Under the pieces are notes generated by a model that saw nothing but the letters and a program-made list of their open reading frames with translations, was not told the DNA's origin and did not search any database. Shown here one piece after another: positions 45,301-52,566 of a stretch of 58,741 nt of DNA (within the stretch, counting starts at the first letter, position 1; every line of letters begins with the position of its first letter). This stretch comes from GCA-2786165 sp964625775 (GTDB taxonomy: Bacteria > Pseudomonadota > Gammaproteobacteria > Legionellales > Legionellaceae). The stretch is from positions 1 to 58,741 of the forward strand of contig CAZVEH010000008.1 of NCBI GenBank assembly GCA_964625775.1, in the 5' to 3' direction. Position numbers and translations under genes: made by a program.

Positions 45301-48300
45301 CCCTTTAGGATAAGTATAAAACAGTAACTCTTGATACCCCATCGGTAGATAAAGATCATGCTGCGCTTCGGGTAAGGCTGCCAAGAATAAATGAAAACAA
45401 GCATCTAAAAGTGCAGGGTGCATATGATAAGCCTCGCCTACCATATGCGGTGGCAAAGAAACTAAGCCTAACGCCTCTCCCGATGCACGCCATAAACGAT
45501 TCACGGCTTGTAAACTTGCGCCGTAATGTATGCCTTGCTCTGCCAAATGTTGATAAAAAGCTTTAATATCCGCTTGTTCGTGTAGTCTGTTCTGTAGTGT
45601 ATAAATGTCTACTTTTTCTGGTATATCTAAAACAACTTGATGTAACATACCAGCAACATATCTCTCCCAACTTATAGTGCCGGCTTCCTGTACTTGTTTT
45701 GAAATATTCCAAGAGTAACCTTCTTTTTCTGGGGTTAATGTCAGTTGTATGATTTGTTCTTCATCCAAACGCAATGCTTTTTCAATACTAATATCTTGCA
45801 AAACAATCGACTGATTAGGAAAAAGTGTGGTACCCGCCGCAAGCACCATTTCTAAATAAGCACTTGCTGGACAGATTGTGTGATCAAAAATGCGATGATC
45901 AGACAAATATGAAAATAATTCTTTAAATAGCCTAGCCTGAAACTGTACCTGTCCCTTAAGATGCACAGAAGAGTAGATTGGTTCTTGTAACAACGGATGC
46001 CCAGAAAAAGAATCACTATGTTTAGGCGCGACATATTTTTTTAAATCCACCCATAGATTTTGTTTAACAAAAGCATAATTAGGCAATGATATTTTTTTAT
46101 ATGAGAACCCATCGTAAACGGCTTTCCAATGAATATTAAACCCTTGAACATAAAATTCTGCCAGACTAGATAGCAATACAGGCCATTCATGCTCCATCCG
46201 CATGCTAGCTAACCAAGTGTAAGATCGCTCGTCGCTCTTAATGCATTGGGCACCCATACCTAACAAAACTGAACTAGGACCCATCTCGAGAAAATTTTTG
46301 ATATCCATGTTTTGTAGCGTACGCATACCATCACAAAACCTAACTGGCTCGCGCATATGACGAACCCAATAATTAGGATTACATTCTTGCTTGCTGAAGC
46401 ATTGTCCTGTTTGATTAGAAATCATCGCAATGCGTGGTTCATGATACTCAATTTCACTTGAGATTTTATAAAACTCTTCTAAGACTGGTTCAAGTAATTG
46501 CGAATGAAAAGCATGCGATACTGTTAGCAAATGCGCTTTCACACCAGTTTTGTTTAATTCCGAGACAACCGAAAAAATTGCCTGTTTTTCTCCAGAAATC
46601 ACAATACTACGTGGGCCATTAATAGCGGCAATAGATAAACTGGTTTGGTAAGGTTGAATGGCTTTTTCAACCACTGATAATTCCGCAGCAATACTTGCCA
46701 TACCACCAGGGACATGACTCGCTAGTTCGTGTATCAAGCGCCCACGAGCAGCAATCAAACGCAAAGCGTCTTGCAAACTAAACACGCCGGCAATACAGGC
46801 AGCAACATACTCACCAACACTGTGCCCCATAACAACATCAGGTTTCACTCCAAAGGACATCCACATTTGGGCTATCGCATATTCGAAAGCAAATAACACA
46901 GGTTGCGTATATTGTGTTTGATGAATACTGTTATCTTCCATCGAATCAGGAAAGATAATTGACTCTAACGAACGCTGTAAATAAGGCCGTAGTATTTCAT
47001 CACATTGTTGCAATACAGTGCGAAAAACAGGCTGCGTTTCGTATAATTTTTTGCCCATAAAAAGGTACTGAGAGCCCTGTCCCGTAAAAAGAAAAGCTAC
47101 TTTTGCAGGCGATGCTGAACCATCACCAAGATAATAACAATTTGATTTTTTTCGCTGAGAAAAATCATTTAAACAATCTGTTAAACTTTCAATTGAACTC
47201 ACTCTAGCAGCAAAACGATAACTAAAATGATCCCGCCCACGTGCAGCCGTGTAGCAAATATCACCGAGCATATCCTTTGAAGCCGTACGAAGAAAATATT
47301 GGTAGCGCTCAAGTGTCGCATGTAAAGCCTCTGCGCTTTTCGCTGATAACGCAAATAAATATTGATCAGGTCGGGCATCACCGCCCCTTGCATTAAAACA
47401 TTGATTAGTCGAGCTTGCTACAGATTGCTCGACGATAACATGGACATTGGTACCACTCATACCAAAAGCACTGACGCCTGCTAATTTTTTTTCTCCTTCA
47501 GGCCAAGGGGTGAGCTCTGTTGGTACAACAAATGGAATGTTTTTCCAGGGAAGACGAGGATTAGGCACATCAAAATGTAAATTCTTTGGGATCGCATTAT
47601 GTTGCATAGCTAAAATTATTTTCATGAGTCCAGCTATGCCAGCAGCAGCACCTAAATGTCCGATATTGGTTTTCACAGAACCAATATATAAAGGTGCTAA
47701 CCGATCTTTCTCCAGTGCATTGCCCAGTGCTTTCATTTCAATTAAGTCGCCCAAAGAAGTTCCTGTCCCGTGCGTTTCAATATATTGAAGCTCCGCTGGT
47801 TCAATGCCTGATTTTTCAATAGCCTCACTTAACATTGCCTGTTGTGCTGCAGTTGAAGGCGTCGTTAAAGTTAAACTCCGACCATCATGATTCACTGCCA
47901 CACCTCGAATAACAGCAAGAATATTATCATTATCTTTAATTGCATCTGAAAGGCGTTTTAAAATGACCACACCACACCCTTCTCCCTGTGAAAACCCATC
48001 AGCTAATGCAGAAAAAGTTTTACATCGCCCGTCTTTTGCTAGAACATTCATTTGACAAAAACCGATCGTTAAACCTGAAGAAAGAAGTAGACTTACACCG
48101 CCTGCGATAGCTAAGTTGGACTCTCCAGTACGCAGCGATTGACAGGCCAAATGCACCCCAACCAACCCTGATGAACAAGCTGCATCAACTTGCATCGAAG
48201 GACCTTGTAAATTTAAAAAGTATGAAATACGGCCAGCTGCCAACGATCTCAAATTGCTTAGAGTTGCATACGCATTAATATCTTGAGTGGGAACGGTATA

Positions 48301-48726
48301 AAAACGTTCTGATGAATAATCATCCCAGTGCATACCAACAAACACACCTGTTTTTGTGTTTTCTAATTCGCTCGGTACAATAGCTGCGTTTTCTAGTGCT
48401 TCCCAACTTACCTCCAAAAGCATACGTTGTTGTGGATCTAGATGGGCTGCTTCTCGTGAAGCAATGCCAAAAAACTCCGTATCAAATTCTTGAATATCTT
48501 TTTCTTGTAAAAATGCTCCAGTCGAAACATAAAATTTTCCGGGGGTAGGATTAGGAGCATAGTCTCTTTCGACATCCCAATCTTTGCGAGTTTTAGGGAT
48601 ATCAACCACTGCATCCACACCATTTTTTAATAACTCCCAAAATGCTTCAGGGGTATTTGCCTTGCCAGGAAAACGGCATGCCATGCCAATAACAGCGATA
48701 GGTTCATCTGGAGAAAAAGAGTTCAT
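42316..48726 (-). CDS. Polyketide synthase module 1, KS-AT-DH-ER-KR-ACP
   Basis: This is a fully reducing module of 2136 residues. The ketosynthase (8-~435) has C184 in DAACSSGLVG, H319 in ETHGTGTSLG and H357 in NIGHLGAAAG. The acyltransferase (~545-850) has S636 in GHSVGEY and the malonyl-specific HAFHS motif at 738-742. The dehydratase (~910-1190) has H944 in SDHRIFDHTICP and D1108 in HPALLDACFH. The enoylreductase (~1410-1735) has NAAGGVGQAAVQYAQ. The ketoreductase (~1745-1925) has TGGFGGLGP and GQSNYAAANAF. The ACP (~2025-2095) has DLGLDSLMAVEI. It should add malonate to the starter and reduce it to a methylene. Its AT is the only one in the cluster. No loading ACP is present; the stand-alone carrier protein gene lies 14 bases upstream. 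Confidence 0.95.
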   Translation of the reverse strand: MNSFSPDEPIAVIGMACRFPGKANTPEAFWELLKNGVDAVVDIPKTRKDWDVERDYAPNPTPGKFYVSTGAFLQEKDIQEFDTEFFGIASREAAHLDPQQRMLLEVSWEALENAAIVPSELENTKTGVFVGMHWDDYSSERFYTVPTQDINAYATLSNLRSLAAGRISYFLNLQGPSMQVDAACSSGLVGVHLACQSLRTGESNLAIAGGVSLLLSSGLTIGFCQMNVLAKDGRCKTFSALADGFSQGEGCGVVILKRLSDAIKDNDNILAVIRGVAVNHDGRSLTLTTPSTAAQQAMLSEAIEKSGIEPAELQYIETHGTGTSLGDLIEMKALGNALEKDRLAPLYIGSVKTNIGHLGAAAGIAGLMKIILAMQHNAIPKNLHFDVPNPRLPWKNIPFVVPTELTPWPEGEKKLAGVSAFGMSGTNVHVIVEQSVASSTNQCFNARGGDARPDQYLFALSAKSAEALHATLERYQYFLRTASKDMLGDICYTAARGRDHFSYRFAARVSSIESLTDCLNDFSQRKKSNCYYLGDGSASPAKVAFLFTGQGSQYLFMGKKLYETQPVFRTVLQQCDEILRPYLQRSLESIIFPDSMEDNSIHQTQYTQPVLFAFEYAIAQMWMSFGVKPDVVMGHSVGEYVAACIAGVFSLQDALRLIAARGRLIHELASHVPGGMASIAAELSVVEKAIQPYQTSLSIAAINGPRSIVISGEKQAIFSVVSELNKTGVKAHLLTVSHAFHSQLLEPVLEEFYKISSEIEYHEPRIAMISNQTGQCFSKQECNPNYWVRHMREPVRFCDGMRTLQNMDIKNFLEMGPSSVLLGMGAQCIKSDERSYTWLASMRMEHEWPVLLSSLAEFYVQGFNIHWKAVYDGFSYKKISLPNYAFVKQNLWVDLKKYVAPKHSDSFSGHPLLQEPIYSSVHLKGQVQFQARLFKELFSYLSDHRIFDHTICPASAYLEMVLAAGTTLFPNQSIVLQDISIEKALRLDEEQIIQLTLTPEKEGYSWNISKQVQEAGTISWERYVAGMLHQVVLDIPEKVDIYTLQNRLHEQADIKAFYQHLAEQGIHYGASLQAVNRLWRASGEALGLVSLPPHMVGEAYHMHPALLDACFHLFLAALPEAQHDLYLPMGYQELLFYTYPKGEVYSYVKFHSEIGQELIYADLKILSYDGQVLAVLLGCKLKKTRVQAIQDKKTNKDWLYQLEWQKAKPAVLQTMPTKPRSWLLLADNIGFAEQLAKLLETANTSITWACTTEYQSSDPVIWQDVLSKQPYHDVIYLWTLNKDQPAEHDNNIALLVLIQALRKAKLTPRLWIITKGTQSVVKSSHTHEENTAIWQATIWGLARTLMLEHPEFSTVCIDLSAQETIVENAQYVLQDLLAVDNTERQITYREGERYVARLMPFSCTYQVNTQYQPITVKLADYGMLDQLSLTPFVSQPLHADEVKIEVYASGLNFRDVLRALGMMRALEDQQFSYQQATDISFGYECAGIVKDVGNNVHRFKVGDAVIGYAANTMSSVVNLNQQQVLLKPSTISFSEAATLPVAFLTAYVGLIKCARLNRGDSILIHNAAGGVGQAAVQYAQHLGAEIFATAHPSKWAFLRSLGIRHVYSSRNLEFAQQIQIDTHGKGVNVVFNSLNGEFIDKSVSVLAQNGRFIEIGKLSIWDETRFREVRADASYHLFDLGTMPLQDIAPLLTEMMDMFNQERLKPLPVHEFAIQEVVNAFRYMQQAKHIGKVALCFRRAESSLTRPEGSYMVTGGFGGLGPCIAEWLAQHGARHIILVGRNQPNASAMQIIDRLKKEGVTVSIAQLDIADRAAVKQLLTEYAHVRGIIHAAGVIQDGLFLQQTSQSFENVMLPKVQGTWNLSELTSALPLDFFVCFSSIASLLGSSGQSNYAAANAFMDSISHYRISQGLPCLTINWGPWADVGMAAPLAERLQMQGYKMIPLEEGLDILANLIKNQQQGQIGVFPMDWTRYTERLRYVNPVFEHMYVKKQPIQEEISWLDELGSVSPAERRTVLIEHLRAVIRKVIGVAVNTRIEESKSLFDLGLDSLMAVEIKNILEGHFKQSLRSTLLFDYPTVGGLIQYLEENISILKFSFNETQTTNIDETVFDINVPEMEIDNLLMQKLDALNKALMDG

Positions 48727-48739
48727 TATGGAAAAATCC

Positions 48740-49018
48740 TTATATAACCGGGTTTTCAGCTAATTTTCTTAATGTTAAGGCCTTAATAGCGTTAATAGTT
48801 TTAAAATTTTCTTGTACCATTTCTTCTGGTTCCCAAAGAATACCCATTTCACTTTCAATAAATTGAATTAAACGAAAAATATCCATGGAATCGACCAAAC
48901 GCTGCTCAATAATATTGAGATCATTGGTTAAATTGACTTGTGGCTTATCGTATAAAAATTCTCGAGTAATATATTCCCGCAAGATACGTTCTAATTGTGC
49001 CTCTGTAATTGTGGTCAT
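48740..49018 (-). CDS. Stand-alone peptidyl/acyl carrier protein for the starter unit
   Basis: The protein has 92 residues with the phosphopantetheine serine S44 in RLVDSMDIFRLIQFIE, of the PltL/AnaD-like kind (acidic helix II, 'D-N-I---LVDS' lead-in). It should carry the prolyl group activated by the adjacent adenylation enzyme and present it to the oxidase and then to the KS of PKS1. Only two bases separate its ATG from the stop of the adenylation gene, and AGGA lies within that gene's end. Confidence 0.9.
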   Translation of the reverse strand: MTTITEAQLERILREYITREFLYDKPQVNLTNDLNIIEQRLVDSMDIFRLIQFIESEMGILWEPEEMVQENFKTINAIKALTLRKLAENPVI

Positions 49019-49020
49019 GA

Positions 49021-50607
49021 TTAAGCTTCCTGTTTAAGTTGATTAATATCGATTTTTCCGGTCGATGTTAGGGGTAAAAACGTCATAAATTTAAAAATGT
49101 GTGGGATCATATATCTCGGTAAATGATTTGAACAAAACGATTTAAATTCACGTTCAGCCTGAGATAAGTCTACTGTTTGATTGCGCATAACAATAAAAGC
49201 TTTCAGAATACTGCCATTTTCATCATCAGGCATTGCGATAATTGCTGCGCTTTCAACATTAGGGTGGCGATATAAAACAACTTCAATTTCACTCAGCTCA
49301 ATACGGTAACCACGGCTTTTAACCATATTGTCACGTCGACCGATATAAATATAATTACCATCACTGTTTTCTTTAACAAAATCGCCGGTACGGTATACAA
49401 ACTCTGGTCCCAATATAGAATGAATCGTCATTGACACTTTGGTTTGTGCAGTTTTTTCAGGTAAACCACAGTAGCCCAACATTAAACTAGGCCCCCGAAC
49501 ACACAACTCCCCTTCTTCGCCAGGTTGCACTCGACGAGACTCTTTATCTAAAACGATTATTTCGCTATTTTCACAAGCCTTACCAATTGGCAGAGATTTG
49601 ATATGTGCCAAATCAAATTTCGGTACTTTATAGTAAGTACAAACGTTTGTTTCTGTAGGTCCGTAAAGATTGTAATAGTCTGCTTGGGGAATATATTGGA
49701 TTAATTGTTGTAGATACTTAATTGGGAAAACCTCTCCTGCAAACAAAACCTGACGGAGACTAGATAAATCAAACTGATCTAGCCTTCCATATCCAACCAA
49801 CTTAATTAATATAGAAGGAGTGGAATACCAAATGGTAATTTTTTCATCTGCAATCAATTTAGCCAAATTAATTGGGAAAAAGGATGCCTCTCGAGACACC
49901 AAAACCATGGTAGCCCCAGCTTTGATAGTTGCGAAAATATCAAAAATAGACAAATCAAAATGAAACGGCGCATGACTGGACACAATATCAGCAGAATTAA
50001 CTGCAAAGGTCTCAGAGGCCCAATTTACAAAAGTTAGAGCGGCACGATGGCTAATCATGACACCTTTAGGAACTCCAGTAGAACCAGAGGTATATAAAAT
50101 ATAAGCCAAATCATCTTCAACCATTACCGGAAAAGGCACAGGAACCTGCTGTAAAATCTCAGACCATAGCAATATTTTTTTTGAGCATAAATGAGCACAT
50201 CTCAGCGGATCTTCCGTATCCACTAAAACCAAAGCAATGATGCTAGAAATATCCTTCAATAAGGCACTACCTAAAGCCTCTATATTTGATTGCGTACTGA
50301 TAATGATTTTGATTTCAGCATTATTTGCGATTGTAGCGATGCGTTGTGTAGGCGAATTGATATCTAAAGGTACGTACGCTGCGCCGGATTTTAAAATACC
50401 AAAGATCGCAACAATGGCCTCAGGAGATTTATCTACATAAATGCCAATTCTATCTCCTTTCCGAGCCCCTAAATGAATCAATGCATAAGCCAATTGATCG
50501 CTTCTCTGCTCAAGCTGCTGGTAAGTGATCTGTCTTGAATTTTCGCGAACAGCCACTTTATTAGGATCATTTGATTTGCCCAATATTTGATGTAGTAAGT
50601 AAGTCAT
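49021..50607 (-). CDS. Stand-alone adenylation enzyme, predicted L-prolyl-AMP ligase
   Basis: The protein has 528 residues, with one adenylation domain and no carrier or condensation domain. Core motifs: LYTSGSTGVPKGV (A3), HFDLSIFDIF (A4), NLYGPTETNVC (A5), GELCVRGPSLMLGY, YRTGDFV (A7), GRRDNMVKSRGYRIEL (A8) and TSTGKID (A10). Aligning to GrsA by these motifs, the ten specificity residues are D218, L219, F222, Y261, L288, A290, L314, V322, C323 and K518: DLFYLALVCK. This is the L-proline code of stand-alone ligases such as PltF, RedM and AnaC. The alignment was done by eye but the anchors are unambiguous. Confidence 0.93.
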   Translation of the reverse strand: MTYLLHQILGKSNDPNKVAVRENSRQITYQQLEQRSDQLAYALIHLGARKGDRIGIYVDKSPEAIVAIFGILKSGAAYVPLDINSPTQRIATIANNAEIKIIISTQSNIEALGSALLKDISSIIALVLVDTEDPLRCAHLCSKKILLWSEILQQVPVPFPVMVEDDLAYILYTSGSTGVPKGVMISHRAALTFVNWASETFAVNSADIVSSHAPFHFDLSIFDIFATIKAGATMVLVSREASFFPINLAKLIADEKITIWYSTPSILIKLVGYGRLDQFDLSSLRQVLFAGEVFPIKYLQQLIQYIPQADYYNLYGPTETNVCTYYKVPKFDLAHIKSLPIGKACENSEIIVLDKESRRVQPGEEGELCVRGPSLMLGYCGLPEKTAQTKVSMTIHSILGPEFVYRTGDFVKENSDGNYIYIGRRDNMVKSRGYRIELSEIEVVLYRHPNVESAAIIAMPDDENGSILKAFIVMRNQTVDLSQAEREFKSFCSNHLPRYMIPHIFKFMTFLPLTSTGKIDINQLKQEA

Positions 50608-50627
50608 TTACTTCTCTTGTAATGCAA

Positions 50628-51773
50628 TTAAGCCCCAATAAATTTAGCAATAACAGCTCTCTGGATTTCTGAAGTCCCTGAGTAAAATTTACTTCCGATT
50701 GCATCCCTGAGTTCACGCTCTAACTCTAGTTCGGTCATGTAGCCATTACCGCCATGGATTTCGATTGCTTTCATACACAGCTCAACCCATGCCTCACTAA
50801 TAAACAAATTGGTAATTGCCGCCTCTAAAAGAGCGATTTTACGTTGTTCTTTCATCCAGGCCATTTTATACAAATGCATTTTCGCACTTTCCAAAAGAAG
50901 TTTCATATCTACTAACTTTGTAGAAACCAATTGAAATTTAGCAATTGACTGACCAAACTGTTTATGTTTTCTTGCGTAATCAATGGATTGTTCTAAAATT
51001 CGTTGCATCGTTCCAACAGCAGTACCTAAAATAAATCCACGCTCCCACTCCATACTGTGGGTAAAAATAGTCATCCCTGCCCCCTCCTGTCCCAAGCGAC
51101 TTCTGGCAGGGACCACACAATTTTTCAATTCTAAGCGCGTGACCTGCGCAGTTCGATCACCCATCGTCGAAATAACCGGACTAATCTCAAGACCCGGGGT
51201 ACCTTTTTCGATAAGGAAAACCGTGAGACCTTTTTCACCCAATGCTAGATCTATTGAAGCAAAGACAATAAACAGATCTGCAACCGCTCCATTGGTAACA
51301 TAATGTTTAGTACCGTTGATGATATATTCATCGCCTTCTTTTTTCGCAATTGTAGTAAGATTAAAAATATCCGATCCAGCCTGAGGCTCAGTTGCAGCAT
51401 GCGCTCCAATCCATCGACCGCTTGCCAAAAGGGGTAAGTATTTTTCTTTTTGTTCGTTATTGCCAAAAGACAACAGTGGCATTTCGCAAGCCCAAATATG
51501 GGCGTTCATTCCAAATAACATACCGTTATCTTTACAAGCGTACCCTAATGCTTGCATACCATAGATGGTTGTAAGAATATCAAGGCCACTGCCGCCGTAA
51601 GCAGAAGGAATTAGCCACCCGTGAACACCAAAATCACCACACTTATTCCAGGCGTCATGATTAAAAACGCCTTCTCTATCATGTTTGATCATGTCGCAAG
51701 ATAAAGATTGCCGTGCAAATTGAACGACATCCTTTCTCAACTGTTCTTGTTTGGGTGTCCAAGAAAAATCCAT
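50628..51773 (-). CDS. Acyl-CoA-dehydrogenase-like flavoprotein, predicted prolyl-carrier oxidase
   Basis: The protein has 381 residues of the acyl-CoA dehydrogenase fold: ATEPQAGSD flavin-binding segment, IHGGNGYMTELELERELRDA near the C-terminus and YSGTSEIQRAVIAKF at the end. The candidate catalytic base is a glutamate in SMEWERG (E242 or E244). Placed directly before a proline adenylation gene and a carrier gene, it fits the PltE/RedW/AnaB group that oxidises carrier-bound proline to pyrroline or pyrrole rather than a fatty acyl-CoA enzyme. Which oxidation level it reaches cannot be told. GGAG precedes the ATG. It is the first gene of the operon. Confidence 0.9.
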   Translation of the reverse strand: MDFSWTPKQEQLRKDVVQFARQSLSCDMIKHDREGVFNHDAWNKCGDFGVHGWLIPSAYGGSGLDILTTIYGMQALGYACKDNGMLFGMNAHIWACEMPLLSFGNNEQKEKYLPLLASGRWIGAHAATEPQAGSDIFNLTTIAKKEGDEYIINGTKHYVTNGAVADLFIVFASIDLALGEKGLTVFLIEKGTPGLEISPVISTMGDRTAQVTRLELKNCVVPARSRLGQEGAGMTIFTHSMEWERGFILGTAVGTMQRILEQSIDYARKHKQFGQSIAKFQLVSTKLVDMKLLLESAKMHLYKMAWMKEQRKIALLEAAITNLFISEAWVELCMKAIEIHGGNGYMTELELERELRDAIGSKFYSGTSEIQRAVIAKFIGA

Positions 51774-51929
51774 TTATATCTCCATGACTATCTTTGATGG
51801 AAAAATATTCCTAAGTACATCAGATTTATTACATTCGCTAAGCAACAAATTTTAACAGCAGAAAAACAAGGCGGGTATAAAAGACAGTATTATCCAATAA
51901 TCTCAAATTCATCCTAGAAAACTGCGACG

Positions 51930-51958
51930 ATTATATATATGATTTTTTAATAAATCAA
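51930..51958 (-). promoter_or_regulatory. Predicted sigma70 promoter of the polyketide operon
   Basis: On the minus strand TTGATT and a perfect TATAAT are separated by exactly 17 bases, in an AT-rich stretch. Transcription would begin near 51923, leaving a leader of about 150 bases before the oxidase gene. No regulator gene and no clear operator dyad are seen near it. Apart from this, 51774-52056 shows no gene. Confidence 0.65.
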
Positions 51959-52056
51959 GATTAGGAAAATTTCGAAATGACATGACTCGAATGCCATATT
52001 ATTCATTGCAGCAATGAAATTATACTCGTTATTATTTATGCTGCGGAATTAGGGTT

Positions 52057-52452
52057 CTATATAGGTACATGATTGGTCCTGACACCAAGCCATTCCCAGT
52101 ATGCATCAAAAACCAACTCCCAAATAATTGCAACCTCTGATTCGGCCCCATAAGTCACACTGGCTTTCGTGGTTGGGGACGTATTTTTCATGTATTCAAT
52201 CCGATAACGTCGATACGCTGCTTCTATTTGACTATAGCAATTGCAGGTTTGAACTTCTCCTGGACTGATGAATCCAGAACATTGACACGAAAAAGCACTA
52301 GGAACTTCATTGGTAGGATTGACTGCATAATAAAACTCAAAGGGAGTTTTATTTTTAATAATATGTTGAACATGCGTTGATGAGGCGTGCAAAATACAGG
52401 ATACAGTCATCCCCAATACACAGCTTAAAACACGCCAAATCCAACCATCCAT
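52057..52452 (-). CDS. Exported protein with two CxC motifs, unknown function
   Basis: The protein has 131 residues. An N-terminal hydrophobic segment (residues ~5-22) looks like a signal peptide with cleavage near HASS. The mature part has two CxC motifs (C56-Q-C58 and C70-N-C72) in SAFSCQCSGF and VQTCNCYSQ, which may form nested disulfides, and an aromatic C-terminus (WELVFDAYWEWLG). No family is recognised. AGG lies ten bases before the ATG. It lies between the pepO-like gene and the polyketide operon, on the same strand. Confidence 0.62.
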   Translation of the reverse strand: MDGWIWRVLSCVLGMTVSCILHASSTHVQHIIKNKTPFEFYYAVNPTNEVPSAFSCQCSGFISPGEVQTCNCYSQIEAAYRRYRIEYMKNTSPTTKASVTYGAESEVAIIWELVFDAYWEWLGVRTNHVPI

Positions 52453-52534
52453 TTAAAAATAACCTGCTAAAATCATGTCAACTAATTATTGTATTTTACT
52501 GCCTCATAAATGTCAAAATATAATACAAATAAAT

Positions 52535-52566
52535 ACACCCTGTGATCACCAAATCACACAGGGTGT
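52535..52566 (-). terminator. Intrinsic terminator overlapping the pepO-like 3' end
   Basis: Ten perfect base pairs (ACACCCTGTG / CACAGGGTGT) enclose a loop that contains the TGA stop codon of the metallopeptidase. On the minus strand the stem is followed by TATTTATTTGT. Confidence 0.7.

Noticed and set aside
50628..51773. Fatty-acid beta-oxidation acyl-CoA dehydrogenase
   Set aside because: Its position as first gene before a proline ligase and carrier, and its overall resemblance to prolyl-carrier oxidases, make the biosynthetic role much more likely.
51774..52056. PmrA box upstream of the polyketide operon
   Set aside because: No pair of CTTAA-type half sites at the right spacing could be seen by eye.
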